Origin: Symbiodinium natans
Lineage: Eukaryota > Sar > Dinophyceae > Suessiales > Symbiodiniaceae
Direction of reading: 5' to 3'
NCBI GenBank assembly: GCA_905221605.1
Contig: CAJNDS010001266.1
Location: 1-25,606, forward strand
Length of the DNA: 25,606 nucleotides
Both the position numbers and the translations under genes were made by a program. The notes beneath the pieces were generated by a model that worked only from the letters and a program-made list of their open reading frames with translations, was not told where the DNA came from and searched no databases. The stretch's first letter is position 1. Every line of letters begins with the position of its first letter. Below, piece after piece: positions 1 through 8,146 of the stretch.

Positions 1-272
1 GAAATGAAGTCAGCCCGGGCCTCCACAGCTAGAGCTCCAGCGCAGATTCTTACCCGCCTTGTTCTTATTGATTCAAAGGGCTTGACTCTTTCAACGAATC
101 TCATGATGTTTCTCAGCCGTCTGACACTCATGTACCCTGAGAAAACAGATGAGGCTCTGGAGCTTTGGGAGTGTCGTGGTGGGAAGAGTGGAGTGGTGCA
201 TGAGTGGTGAAGGAAAGGAAGATTTATTGGTGGGTTTGTCCTGGTCCTGCTTGGCTGGCCGTCAGGTTACCA

Positions 273-509
273 ATGCCCAGCATGCGCATGGGCCATGCCT
301 TGTTTCGCTTGATGCTGGCGCTGCTCCTGTCCACCTGTGGAGCTGGGGCTGCCGAGCCGGAAATGGACTATGCCTTGCTGCGTGCCAATGTTGTGCAGGC
401 GTACGCGCAGCAAACTGCCGAGATGGCCGAGACGCTCAATGTTCTGCAAAGCCTGAGCGTGGACACAGCTGCGACGCTGGCTCGTTTGGAGAGCGCTTGT
501 GCCGAGTGA
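273..509 (+). CDS. 5' secreted leader frame, unit 1 (likely first exon)
   Basis: This 78-codon frame starts MPSMRMGHALFRL and continues with a hydrophobic run LMLALLLSTCGAGAA, a convincing signal peptide. The rest is Ala/Leu-rich and helix-prone with heptad-like spacing, ending LARLESACAE. The last codons overlap a strong donor: exon sequence GCCGA up to 505, then GTGAGTGCG, and the TGA at 507-509 lies inside the presumed intron. I chose ATG 273 over an upstream in-frame ATG at 204 because unit 4 has lost 5 bp between the two positions and still keeps the frame from the 273-equivalent. It probably supplies the N-terminus of the discoidin protein downstream, but I could not find one splice path that fits all copies, so an independent small secreted peptide remains possible. 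Confidence 0.55.
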   Translation: MPSMRMGHALFRLMLALLLSTCGAGAAEPEMDYALLRANVVQAYAQQTAEMAETLNVLQSLSVDTAATLARLESACAE

Positions 510-779
510 GTGCGCTGGCGTTTGCAGGTGTGACCCTAAAAAATGTGCAGCGGTCCAAGTGGTCGTGTCTGAAGTGTGATTGACAGCTCTGGTGACACTG
601 TGGTGCAAACATTCGGGGTTGGGAAGACCAATGGCGGACACAAAGGGCTAGATTGTCTCAGACTCATATTATCTTTGCAGCCAAAGCACCATGTCTCTGC
701 AGACGCATGCTGTCAGTCGGCTGATTAGGGCATCAGGGTTGTGTGTTTGTGCGAGAAGTATCAGTGATCTGTCAGTTCG

Positions 780-1077
780 GGGCTTTCACGCCTCTGCGTG
801 CAATACAATCATTTGCAGTTGTGGATGTGAGCTCACTCTGTAGCTCTGCGCAACATAGGTTCCGGTGCGTCTGCGCAGAGCTTCAGTTTCCCGCCCGCCC
901 GCCCTGGAGAGGCCTGTGGCGTGTGCTGCCGAGGAGCAGCGAATTCTGTATAACTTTGACGCCCACCGGCGTTTCTTCTTCCGGCGTTGCCGGCATCATT
1001 GGAACTGAGATCGATGGCTGCCAAAAGTCCGCTGCGTTGTGATGTGTCTTGAGCGCGTCCACAATCTGCTAGTGATG
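780..1077. mobile_element. 298-bp insertion in the spacer of unit 1
   Basis: Unit 4 reads GTCAGTTCGAACCAGTTAG without interruption; unit 1 has 298 bp between GTTCG and AACC. The other units lack it. The insert begins GGGCTTTCACGCC and contains a CCCGCCCGCCCGCCCTGG tract. Its left end plus flank, TCGGGGCTTTCACGC (777-791), recurs exactly at 15159-15173, suggesting a dispersed element. No open reading frame of note, no clear terminal inverted repeat and no obvious target duplication were seen, so its class is unknown. Confidence 0.55.
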
Positions 1078-1161
1078 AACCAGTTAGAATTTCTTTAATC
1101 GATACTTTCTCAGAACTCGCGGTTGCAAATACAAGGGACAGCGAGCCAGGCTGCTGTCAAT

Positions 1162-2301
1162 ATGGTGAGAGGTCCCTGTGTCTTGGTGCTTGTGCTGCAA
1201 GCTGCTGCCCAGCAGTTTGCGCCGTTCGATGCCGCAACAGCGTCCAGCACCTATTCCTCGAAGACGTTCGGTGCAGACCTGGCGACAAGCGAGTCCTCCG
1301 GATATTGGTGCAGCGCCGGGGACCATGAACCTGGGCAGAGCGTGTCTTGGACTGGCGTGTTCAAGGCACGGAGGCAGCTGCTCGGTGTGACGTTGCGATG
1401 GAGCTATGCTCCTGAAGAAGTTAAAGTGCTCACCAGCTCGGATGGTGGTAACTTCCAGGAGAGTGTTGGTTGGCGCAAGCTCTCAAGGCCAGAGCCCAGC
1501 TTCGAGGACACAATCTTGTTCCCAGAGCCGGTGGCTGCAAAGGCTGTGAAAGTCTTGATGCGTGGTGCAAAGCCTTGGGGATATTTCGGCTTGTCCAATG
1601 CAGTGGCGATCGCAAGGCCGTCTGCCTTCATGCTGGTCAGTGGTGTCCCAGCAGCGCAGGAGCAGTGTGTGGTCGCATCAAGCAGCGGTGTGGCGGCAAA
1701 GCCGTGCATTGATGCGGTTGTGAGCGGCACGGGTGCCGAGATCTTTGCAGGTGCAGGAGGTGAGCTGCAGGTGCTGGGCGGGGGCTGCCTGGGTGTTGTG
1801 GCTGGCAAGTTGTCTTTGATTGAGTGCCAAGCAGGCCAAGGGTCATGGGTCGTCGCTCAAGATGGGCAAGTCAAGCAGGGAAACACGTGCCTCGTAGTGA
1901 CGGGAGCACAGGTGTCAGTAGCTGATTGCGACGATGCCGCATTGACTGGTGGTGACAAGTTCTTTCAAGTTGCAGTTCCAGACAATGACCCTGCCGCCGT
2001 GGTTGCCGTGCAAGAGGTGGGCGCGCTGCTGCGTGCCAGTGTGAAAAGGCAGCGCGCACTTGTTGCTGCGCTCCAGCGTCTCGTTCCAAGATTGGATTCC
2101 TGCAAGCCGCAGACTACCAGCTTGGCTGTCAAGCAGAACTGGCCAGCCTTCCTCCAATCAGGATCGTCCTCCAGGCGTGCGGATGGTGAGTCCTTGACGG
2201 CCAAGGTGGGTGCCAGCTTTGGCCCTGGCAGCGCAGAGCTTGATACTGTGCTTGCAGCGTCCGCAGATGTCCTCCGACTGGCTGGGGCAAAGAGCGTGTG
2301 A
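1162..2301 (+). CDS. Discoidin plus ricin-B-like lectin protein, unit 1
   Basis: This 379-codon frame is a probable extracellular adhesin. Residues about 28-150 resemble a discoidin/F5/8 type C-like fold of the alveolate type (key stretches SSGYWCSAGDHEPGQSVSWTG shortened to the GYWC and SWTG motifs, RWSYAPEEVKVLTSSDG, KPWGYFGLSNAVAIA). Residues about 155-273 are ricin-B-like with cysteines in lectin-style pairs (169/182, 209/222, 243/256) and end GGDKFFQVAVPD. A helical segment (about 278-314) ends in DSCK. No LCCL domain is visible. The first 18 residues could be a short signal peptide, but ATG|GTGAGAGG to CCCAGCAG also looks like a 51-bp in-frame intron (1165-1215), so the true start is unsettled. 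Compared with unit 2 it differs at a handful of codons (for example Ile/Val, Asn/His, Ser/Gly, Thr/Ala). Confidence 0.8.
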   Translation: MVRGPCVLVLVLQAAAQQFAPFDAATASSTYSSKTFGADLATSESSGYWCSAGDHEPGQSVSWTGVFKARRQLLGVTLRWSYAPEEVKVLTSSDGGNFQESVGWRKLSRPEPSFEDTILFPEPVAAKAVKVLMRGAKPWGYFGLSNAVAIARPSAFMLVSGVPAAQEQCVVASSSGVAAKPCIDAVVSGTGAEIFAGAGGELQVLGGGCLGVVAGKLSLIECQAGQGSWVVAQDGQVKQGNTCLVVTGAQVSVADCDDAALTGGDKFFQVAVPDNDPAAVVAVQEVGALLRASVKRQRALVAALQRLVPRLDSCKPQTTSLAVKQNWPAFLQSGSSSRRADGESLTAKVGASFGPGSAELDTVLAASADVLRLAGAKSV

Positions 2302-2756
2302 GCCCAATGCATCCTACAGCCCAAAGTGCTACTGTGCTGTGTGCCCCAAGAGGTCATTATGATTTGGCGTCTGCTACTGACTGCTACTGCTACTGTATGC
2401 TAGTGCTTTGCTGTGCATAATGGCGTGGCGTGTTGTCCAGAGCGATGCTGCGTAGATGGCTTGGTGCATTTCGGGAATGCGTGCGGAAATGAAGTCAGCT
2501 TGGACCTCCACAGCTAGAGCTCCAGCGCAGCTTCTTACCCGCCCTGTTCTTATGATTCAAAGGGCTTGACTCTTTCAACGAATCTCATGATGTTTCTCAG
2601 CCGTCTGACACTCATGTACCCTGAGAAAACAGATGAGGCTCTGGAGCTTTGGGAGTGTCGTGGTGGGAAGAGTGGAGTGGTGCATGAGTGGTGAAGGAAA
2701 GGAAGATTTACTGGTGGGTTTGTCCTGGTCCTGCTTGGCTGGCCGTCAGGTTACCA
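2302..2756. other. Unit spacer between main frame and next 5' frame
   Basis: This 455-bp stretch represents the same spacer in all units (4462-4914, 6636-7210, 9474-9956, 11572-11975 and later). It has no credible gene on either strand. Soon after the stop comes a CTACTG-rich block (TCTGCTACTGACTGCTACTG and onward to 2400), probably in the 3' untranslated part. Then follow TGGCGTGGCGTGTTGTCCAG, the unit start GAAATGAAGTCAGC, and a 200-bp stretch ahead of the 5' frame ending in a pyrimidine-rich GGCTGGCCGTCAG just before the ATG, a possible splice acceptor. No TATA box or poly(A) signal is evident. Confidence 0.5.
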
Positions 2757-2993
2757 ATGCCCAGCATGCGCATGGGCCATGCCTTGTTTCGCTTGATGCT
2801 GGCGCTGCTCCTGTCCACCTCTGGAGCTGGGGCTGCCGAGCCGGAAATGGACTATGCCTTGCTGCGTGCCAATGTTGTGCAGGCGTACGCGCAGCAAACT
2901 GCCGAGATGGCCGAGACGCTCAATGTTCTGCAAAGCCTGAGCACGGACACAGCTGCGACGCTGGCTCGTTTGGAGAGTGCTTGCGCCGAGTGA
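2757..2993 (+). CDS. 5' secreted leader frame, unit 2
   Basis: This is the 78-codon counterpart of the unit 1 leader, with the same signal peptide and helix-prone tail. It differs by Cys to Ser in the signal peptide (LLLSTSGAGAA) and Val to Thr near the end (QSLSTDTAATL). The same GTGAGTGCG donor overlaps the stop. The Cys/Ser change lies just before the likely cleavage site and should not abolish secretion. Confidence 0.55.
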   Translation: MPSMRMGHALFRLMLALLLSTSGAGAAEPEMDYALLRANVVQAYAQQTAEMAETLNVLQSLSTDTAATLARLESACAE

Positions 2994-3321
2994 GTGCGCC
3001 GGCGTTTGCAGGTGTGACCCTAAACAAAATGTGCAGCGGTCCAAGTGGTCGTGTCTGAAGTGTGATTGACAGCTCTGGTGACACTGTGGTGCAAACATTC
3101 GGGGTTGGGAAGACCAATGGCGGACACAAAGGGCTAGATTGTCTCAGACTCATATTTTTTCTTTGCAGCCAAAGCACCATGTCTCTGCAGATGCATGCTG
3201 TCAGTCGGCTGATTAGGGCATCAGGGTTGTGTGTCGAACCAGTTAGAATTTCTTCAATCGATACTTTCTCAGAACTCGCGGTCGCAAATACAAGGGGACA
3301 GCGAGCCAGGCTGCTGTCAAT
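2994..3321. other. Unit spacer between 5' frame and main frame (likely intron)
   Basis: This represents spacer sequence also found at 510-1161, 5152-5495, 7448-8146 and 10053-10425. It begins at the GTGAGTGCG donor and contains two good acceptor-like tracts: TTTTCTTTGCAG before CCAAAGCACC, and ATCGATACTTTCTCAG before AACTCGCGG. Lengths that are not multiples of three separate the copies here: a 31-bp loss in unit 2, an 11-bp loss in unit 3 and an extra G in unit 2 (AAGGGGACAG). This argues that most of it is not translated. A short exon beginning CCAAAGCACCATGTCTCTGC cannot be excluded. Confidence 0.5.
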
Positions 3322-4461
3322 ATGGTGAGAGGTCGCTGTGTCTTGGTGCTTGTGCTGCAAGCTGCTGCCCAGCAGTTTGCGCCGTTCGATGCCGCAACAG
3401 CGTCCAGCACCTATTCCTCGAAGACGTTCGGTGCAGACCTGGCGACAAGCGAGTCCTCCGGATATTGGTGCAGCGCCGGGGACCATGAACCTGGGCAGAG
3501 CGTGTCTTGGACTGGCGTGTTCAAGGCACGGAGGCAGCTGCTCGGTGTGACGTTGCGATGGAGCTATGCTCCTGAAGAAGTTAAAGTGCTCACCAGCTCG
3601 GATGGTGGTAACTTCCAGGAGAGTGTTGGTTGGCGCAAGCTCTCGAGGCCAGAGCCCAGCTTCGAGGACACAATCTTGTTCCCAGAGCCGGTGGCTGCAA
3701 AGGCTGTGAAAGTCTTGATGCGTGGTGCAAAGCCTTGGGGATATTTCGGCTTGTCCAATGCAGTGGCGATCGCAAGGCCGTCTGCCTTCATGCTGGTCAG
3801 TGGTGTCCCAGCAGCGCAGGAGCAGTGTGTGGTCGCATCAAGCAGCGGTGTGGCGGCAAAGCCGTGCGTTGATGCGGTTGTGAGCGGCACGGGTGCCGAG
3901 ATCTTTGCAGGTGCAGGAGGTGAGCTGCAGGTGCTGGGCGGGGGCTGCCTGGGTGTTGTGGCTGGCAAGTTGTCTTTGATTGAGTGCCAAGCAGGCCAAG
4001 GGTCATGGGTCGTCGCTCAAGATGGGCAAGTCAAGCAGGGAAACACGTGCCTCGTAGTGACGGGAGCACAGGTGTCAGTAGCTGATTGCGACGATGCCGC
4101 GTTGACTGGTGGTGACAAGTTCTTTCAAGTTGCAGTTCCAGACCATGACCCTGCCGCCGTGGTTGCCGTGCAAGAGGTGGGCGCGCTGCTGCGTGCCAGT
4201 GTGAAAAGGCAGCGCGCACTTGTTGCTGCGCTCCAGCGTCTCGTTCCAAGATTGGATTCCTGCAAGCCGCAGACTACCAGCTTGGCTGTCAAGCAGAACT
4301 GGCCAGCCTTCCTCCAATCAGGATCGTCCTCCAGGCGTGCGGATGGTGAGTCCTTGACGGCCAAGGTGGGTGCCAGCTTTGGCCCTGGCGGCGCAGAGCT
4401 TGATGCCGTGCTTGCAGCGTCCGCAGATGTCCTCCGACTGGTTGGGGCAAAGAGCGTGTGA
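3322..4461 (+). CDS. Discoidin plus ricin-B-like lectin protein, unit 2
   Basis: This intact 379-codon copy has the same domain order as unit 1: candidate signal peptide MVRGRCVLVLVLQAAA, discoidin-like domain, lectin-like domain with three cysteine pairs, helical segment ending DSCK, and an Ala/Gly/Ser-rich tail ending GAKSV. Unlike unit 1 it has Arg at position 5, Val after the second lectin cysteine, and His in VPDHDPAA. The extra G upstream means that, in this copy only, a splice path from the AACTCGCGG acceptor in phase 2 would join in frame to the ATG. In the other copies it would not, which weakens any model that translates the sequence just upstream of the ATG. Confidence 0.8.
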   Translation: MVRGRCVLVLVLQAAAQQFAPFDAATASSTYSSKTFGADLATSESSGYWCSAGDHEPGQSVSWTGVFKARRQLLGVTLRWSYAPEEVKVLTSSDGGNFQESVGWRKLSRPEPSFEDTILFPEPVAAKAVKVLMRGAKPWGYFGLSNAVAIARPSAFMLVSGVPAAQEQCVVASSSGVAAKPCVDAVVSGTGAEIFAGAGGELQVLGGGCLGVVAGKLSLIECQAGQGSWVVAQDGQVKQGNTCLVVTGAQVSVADCDDAALTGGDKFFQVAVPDHDPAAVVAVQEVGALLRASVKRQRALVAALQRLVPRLDSCKPQTTSLAVKQNWPAFLQSGSSSRRADGESLTAKVGASFGPGGAELDAVLAASADVLRLVGAKSV

Positions 4462-4914
4462 GCCCAAAGCATCCTACAGCCCGAAGTGCTACTGTGCTGT
4501 GTGCCCCAAGAGGTCATTGTGATGGCGTCTGCTACTGACTGCTACTGCTACTGTATGCTAGTGCTTTGCTGTGCATAATGGCGTGGCGTGTTGTCCAGAG
4601 CGATGCTGCGTAGATGGCTTGGTGCATTTCGGGAATGCGTGCGGAAATGAAGTCAGCTTGGACCTCCACAGCTAGAGCTCCAGCGCAGCTTCTTACCCGC
4701 CCTGTTCTTATGATTCAAAGGGCTTGACTCTTTCAACGAATCTCATGATGTTTCTCAGCCGTCTGACACTCATGTACCCTGAGAAAACAGATGAGGCTCT
4801 GGAGCTTTGGGAGTGTCGTGGTGGGAAGAGTGGAGTGGTGCATGAGTGGTGAAGGAAAGGAAGATTTATTGGTGGGTTTGTCCTGGTCCTGCTTGGCTGG
4901 CCGTCAGGTTACCA

Positions 4915-5151
4915 ATGCCCAGCATGCGCATGGGCCATGCCTTGTTTCGCTTGATGCTGGCGCTGCTCCTGTCCACCTGTGGAGCTGGGGCTGCCGAGCC
5001 GGAAATGGACTATGCCTTGCTGCGTGCCAATGTTGTGCAGGCGTACGCGCAGCAAACTGCCGAGATGGCCGAGACGCTCAATGTTCTGCAAAGCCTGAGC
5101 GCGGACACAGCTGCGACGCTGGCTCGTTTGGAGAGCGCTTGTGCCGAGTGA
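4915..5151 (+). CDS. 5' secreted leader frame, unit 3
   Basis: This is the 78-codon counterpart, with the Cys form of the signal peptide (LLLSTCGAGAA) and Ala in QSLSADTAATL. The donor GTGAGTGCG overlaps the stop as in units 1 and 2. Three copies each carry a different residue at this one position (Val, Thr, Ala), the most variable site in an otherwise fixed peptide. Confidence 0.55.
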   Translation: MPSMRMGHALFRLMLALLLSTCGAGAAEPEMDYALLRANVVQAYAQQTAEMAETLNVLQSLSADTAATLARLESACAE

Positions 5152-5495
5152 GTGCGCCGGCGTTTGCAGGTGTGACCCTAAACAAAATGTGCAGCGGTCC
5201 AAGTGGTCGTGTCTGAAGTGTGATTGACAGCTCTGGTGACACTGTGGTGCAAACATTCGGGGTTGGGAAGACCAATGGCGGACACAAAGGGCCAGATTGT
5301 CTCAGACTCATATTTTCTTTGCAGCCAAAGCACCATGTCTCTGCAGACGCATGCTGTCAGTCGGCTGAGCAGGGCATCAGGGTTGTGTGTTTGTGCGAGA
5401 AGTATCAGTGATCTGCCAGTTCGAACCAGTAATCGATACTTTCTCAGAACTCGCGGTTGCAAATACAAGGGACAGCGAGCCAGGCTGCTGTCAAT

Positions 5496-6635
5496 ATGGT
5501 GAGAGGTCGCTGTGTCTTGGTGCTTGTGCTGCAAGCTGCTGCCCAGCAGTTTGCGCCGTTCGATGCCGCAACAGCGTCCAGCACCTATTCCTCGAAGACG
5601 TTCGGTGCAGACCTGGCGACAAGCGAGTCCTCCGGATATTGGTGCAGCGCCGGGGACCATGAACCTGGGCAGAGCGTGTCTTGGACTGGCGTGTTCAAGG
5701 CACGGAGGCAGCTGCTCGGTGTGACGTTGCGATGGAGCTATGCTCCTGAAGAAGTTAAAGTGCTCACCAGCTCGGATGGTGGTAACTTCCAGGAGAGTGT
5801 TGGTTGGCGCAAGCTCTCAAGGCCAGAGCCCAGCTTCGAGGACACAATCTTGTTCCCAGAGCCGGTGGCTGCAAAGGCTGTGAAAGTCTTGATGCGTGGT
5901 GCAAAGCCTTGGGGATATTTCGGCTTGTCCAATGCAGTGGCGATCGCAAGGCCGTCTGCCTTCATGCTGGTCAGTGGTGTCCCAGCAGCGCAGGAGCAGT
6001 GTGTGGTCGCATCAAGCAGCGGTGTGGCGGCAAAGCCGTGCATTGATGCGGTTGTGAGCGGCACGGGTGCCGAGATCTTTGCAGGTGCAGGAGGTGAGCT
6101 GCAGGTGCTGGGCGGGGGCTGCCTGGGTGTTGTGGCTGGCAAGTTGTCTTTGATTGAGTGCCAAGCAGGCCAAGGGTCATGGGTCGTCGCTCAAGATGGG
6201 CAAGTCAAGCAGGGAAACACGTGCCTCGTAGTGACGGGAGCACAGGTGTCAGTAGCTGATTGCGACGATGCCGCGTTGACTGGTGGTGACAAGTTCTTTC
6301 AAGTTGCAGTTCCAGACCATGACCCTGCCGCCGTGGTTGCCGTGCAAGAGGTGGGCGTGCTGCTGCGTGCCAGTGTGAAAAGGCAGCGCGCACTTGTTGC
6401 TGCGCTCCAGCGTCTCGTTCCAAGATTGGATTCCTGCAAGCCGCAGACTACCAGCTTGGCTGTCAAGCAGAACTGGCCAGCCTTCCTCCAATCAGGATCG
6501 TCCTCCAGGCGTGCGGATGGTGAGTCCTTGACGGCCAAGGTGGGTGCCAGCTTTGGCCCTGGCGGCGCAGAGCTTGATGCCGTGCTTGCAGCGTCCGCAG
6601 ATGTCCTCCGACTGGTTGGGGCAAAGAGCGTGTGA
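5496..6635 (+). CDS. Discoidin plus ricin-B-like lectin protein, unit 3
   Basis: This intact 379-codon copy has the same domains as units 1 and 2. Distinguishing residues are Ile after the second lectin cysteine (as in unit 1), His in VPDHDPAA (as in unit 2) and Val for Ala in QEVGVLLRASV at the start of the helix. It is therefore a mixture of unit 1 and unit 2 markers, as expected from exchange between copies. In its spacer the first downstream frame (PKHHVSADACCQSAEQG) stays open where the other units have a TAG, so unit 3 differs in any model that uses that segment as an exon. Confidence 0.8.
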   Translation: MVRGRCVLVLVLQAAAQQFAPFDAATASSTYSSKTFGADLATSESSGYWCSAGDHEPGQSVSWTGVFKARRQLLGVTLRWSYAPEEVKVLTSSDGGNFQESVGWRKLSRPEPSFEDTILFPEPVAAKAVKVLMRGAKPWGYFGLSNAVAIARPSAFMLVSGVPAAQEQCVVASSSGVAAKPCIDAVVSGTGAEIFAGAGGELQVLGGGCLGVVAGKLSLIECQAGQGSWVVAQDGQVKQGNTCLVVTGAQVSVADCDDAALTGGDKFFQVAVPDHDPAAVVAVQEVGVLLRASVKRQRALVAALQRLVPRLDSCKPQTTSLAVKQNWPAFLQSGSSSRRADGESLTAKVGASFGPGGAELDAVLAASADVLRLVGAKSV

Positions 6636-6954
6636 GCCCAAAGCATCCTACAGCCCGAAGTGCTACTGTGCTGTGTGCCCCTGTGACTCGGCGTCTGCTA
6701 CTGACTGCTACTGCTACTGTATGCTAGTGCTTTGCTGTGCATAATGGCGTGGCGTGTTGTCCAGAGCGATGCTGCGTAGATGGCTTGGTGCATTTCGGGA
6801 ATGCGTGCGGAAATGAAGTCAGCTTGGACCTCCACAGCTAGAGCTCCAGCGCAGCTTCTTACCCGCCCTGTTCTTATGATTCAAAGGGGCTTGACTCTTT
6901 CAACGAATCTCATGATGTTTCTCAGCCGTCGAGCCATCGAGCTGACACTCATGT

Positions 6955-7080
6955 GCAGCTCCACCCGAACCCGAAGCCGAACGGGAACCCCCCCCCAAGA
7001 AAAAAAAAGGTTCGAACCCGAGCCCGAACCCGAACCCGAGCCCGAACCCCGAACCCCCCCCCCCCAAACCCGAGCCCGTG
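6955..7080. repeat. CCCGAA/CCCGAG hexanucleotide insertion in unit 4
   Basis: About 126 bp of imperfect CCCGAA and CCCGAG repeats, with runs of C and A, sit between CACTCATGT and CTGAGAAAAC, where other units have only a few bases. An exact GGTTCGAACC lies inside. The repeat reads as Glu-Pro in one frame, but it sits upstream of the leader ATG and is probably untranslated. Confidence 0.8.
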
Positions 7081-7210
7081 CTGAGAAAACAGATGAGGCT
7101 CTGGAGCTTTGGGAGTGTCGTGGTGGGAAGAGTGGAGTGGTGCATGAGTGGTGAAGGAAAGGAGATTTACTGGTGGGTTTGTCCTAGTCCTGCTTGGCTG
7201 GCCGTCAGGA

Positions 7211-7447
7211 ATGCCCAGCATGCGCATGGGCCATGCCTTGTTTCGCTTGATGCTGGCGCTGCTCCTGTCCACCTCTGGAGCTGGGGCTGCCGAGCCGGAA
7301 ATGGACTATGCCTTGCTGCGTGCCAATGTTGTGCAGGCGTACGCGCAGCAAACTGCCGAGATGGCCGAGACGCTCAATGTTCTGCAAAGCCTGAGCACGG
7401 ACACAGCTGCGACGCTGGCTCGTTTGGAGAGCGCTTGTGCCGAGTGA
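7211..7447 (+). CDS. 5' secreted leader frame, unit 4
   Basis: This 78-codon copy has the Ser signal-peptide form and Thr in QSLSTDTAATL, like unit 2. A 5-bp loss (TTACC) immediately before the ATG changes GTCAGGTTACCAATG to GTCAGGAATG and removes frame continuity with the upstream ATG, which helps fix the likely start. The leader is intact although the main frame of this unit is destroyed. Confidence 0.5.
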   Translation: MPSMRMGHALFRLMLALLLSTSGAGAAEPEMDYALLRANVVQAYAQQTAEMAETLNVLQSLSTDTAATLARLESACAE

Positions 7448-7618
7448 GCGCGCCGGCGTTTGCAGGTGTGACCCTAAACAAAATGTGCAGCGGTCCAAGT
7501 GGTCGTGTCTGAAGTGTGATTGACAGCTCTGGTGACACTGTGGTGCAAACATTCGGGGTTGGGAAGACCAATGGCGGACACAAAGGGCGAGATTGGCTAG
7601 ATTGTCCCAGACTCATAT

Positions 7619-7950
7619 GGGTGCGGCTCAAAAGTCTAGGTATGTAACTGGCTCCCAAACGTTTTTCCGCGACATCGGGTTTGGTAACAAAGCCGTTCTG
7701 CGTGCGACAAGCAGCGTCCGCGACAAGCCTCCGCGACAAGCCTCCGCGACAAGCCTCCGCGACAAGCCTCTGCGACAAGCCCCTTCTTGGAACTGCAACC
7801 TTCGACTACGCAGTCCTTTCGACAGCACGCGAAACAGCCGTGACAAACCCCACGACATACGTATGAAACAAGTGGGCGCGGCGCGACATACGTATGTAAC
7901 GCAGGCGGGGGTCGGGACACCGCGACATACCCCTATTTAGAGCCAACAGC
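7619..7950. mobile_element. MITE-like 332-bp element with CATAT target duplication
   Basis: Unit 4 is interrupted exactly where other units read ACTCATATTTTCTTTGCAG. CATAT occurs at 7614-7618 and again at 7951-7955, flanking the insert. The left end GGGTGCGGCTCAAAAGTC and the reverse complement of the right end (GCTGTTGGCTCTAAATAGG) pair imperfectly around GGCTC-AAA-TAGG-GTATGT, so the ends are inverted repeats of about 30 bp. Inside are a 13-bp tandem repeat and several CGACATAC/GTATGT copies near the right end. There is no transposase frame, so this is a non-autonomous DNA element. Confidence 0.75.
7705..7782. repeat. 13-bp tandem repeat inside the MITE-like element
   Basis: CGACAAGCCTCCG starts at 7721, 7734, 7747, 7760 and 7773, with a diverged copy at 7705. 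The copies are almost identical, so the array is young or recently homogenised. Confidence 0.85.
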
Positions 7951-8146
7951 CATATCTTTGCAGCCAAAGCACCATGTCTCTGCAGATGCATGCTGTCAGT
8001 CGGCTGATTAGGGCATCAGGGTTGTGTGTTTGTGCGAGAAGTATCAGTGATCTGTCAGTTCGAACCAGTTAGAATTTCTTTAATCGATACTTTCTCAGAA
8101 CTCGCAGTCGCAAAAACAAGGGACAGCGAGCCAGGCTGCTGTCAAT

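Noticed and set aside
149-583. A 144-codon + strand frame (MRLWSFGSVVVG) repeated in several units
   Set aside because: It overlaps the leader in another frame, has no signal or domain, changes its C-terminus between units through small indels, and is lost in unit 5. It is best explained as a shadow of conserved sequence.
1732-1752. TTTGCAG|GTGC and GGTGAGC inside the lectin domain as splice sites
   Set aside because: The sequence across them continues the lectin motif and is open in all intact copies; such sites arise by chance in G/T-rich coding DNA.
1404-1808. Long − strand frames opposite the lectin domain in every unit
   Set aside because: They are the antisense of a high-identity coding region, Pro/Thr/Ala-rich as expected from reverse reading, with no domain.
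2186-2257. GTGAGTCC to GTGCTTGCAG near the C-terminus as a 72-bp intron
   Set aside because: It is in frame, without stops, and conserved as coding in all intact copies; it cannot be excluded without transcripts but is not needed.
7009-7020. GGTTCGAACC as a tRNA B box
   Set aside because: It lies in a CCCGAA repeat, and no cloverleaf or A box is present.
7721-7782. Short regular repeats as a CRISPR array
   Set aside because: The 13-bp units are directly adjacent with no spacers, in a eukaryotic context.
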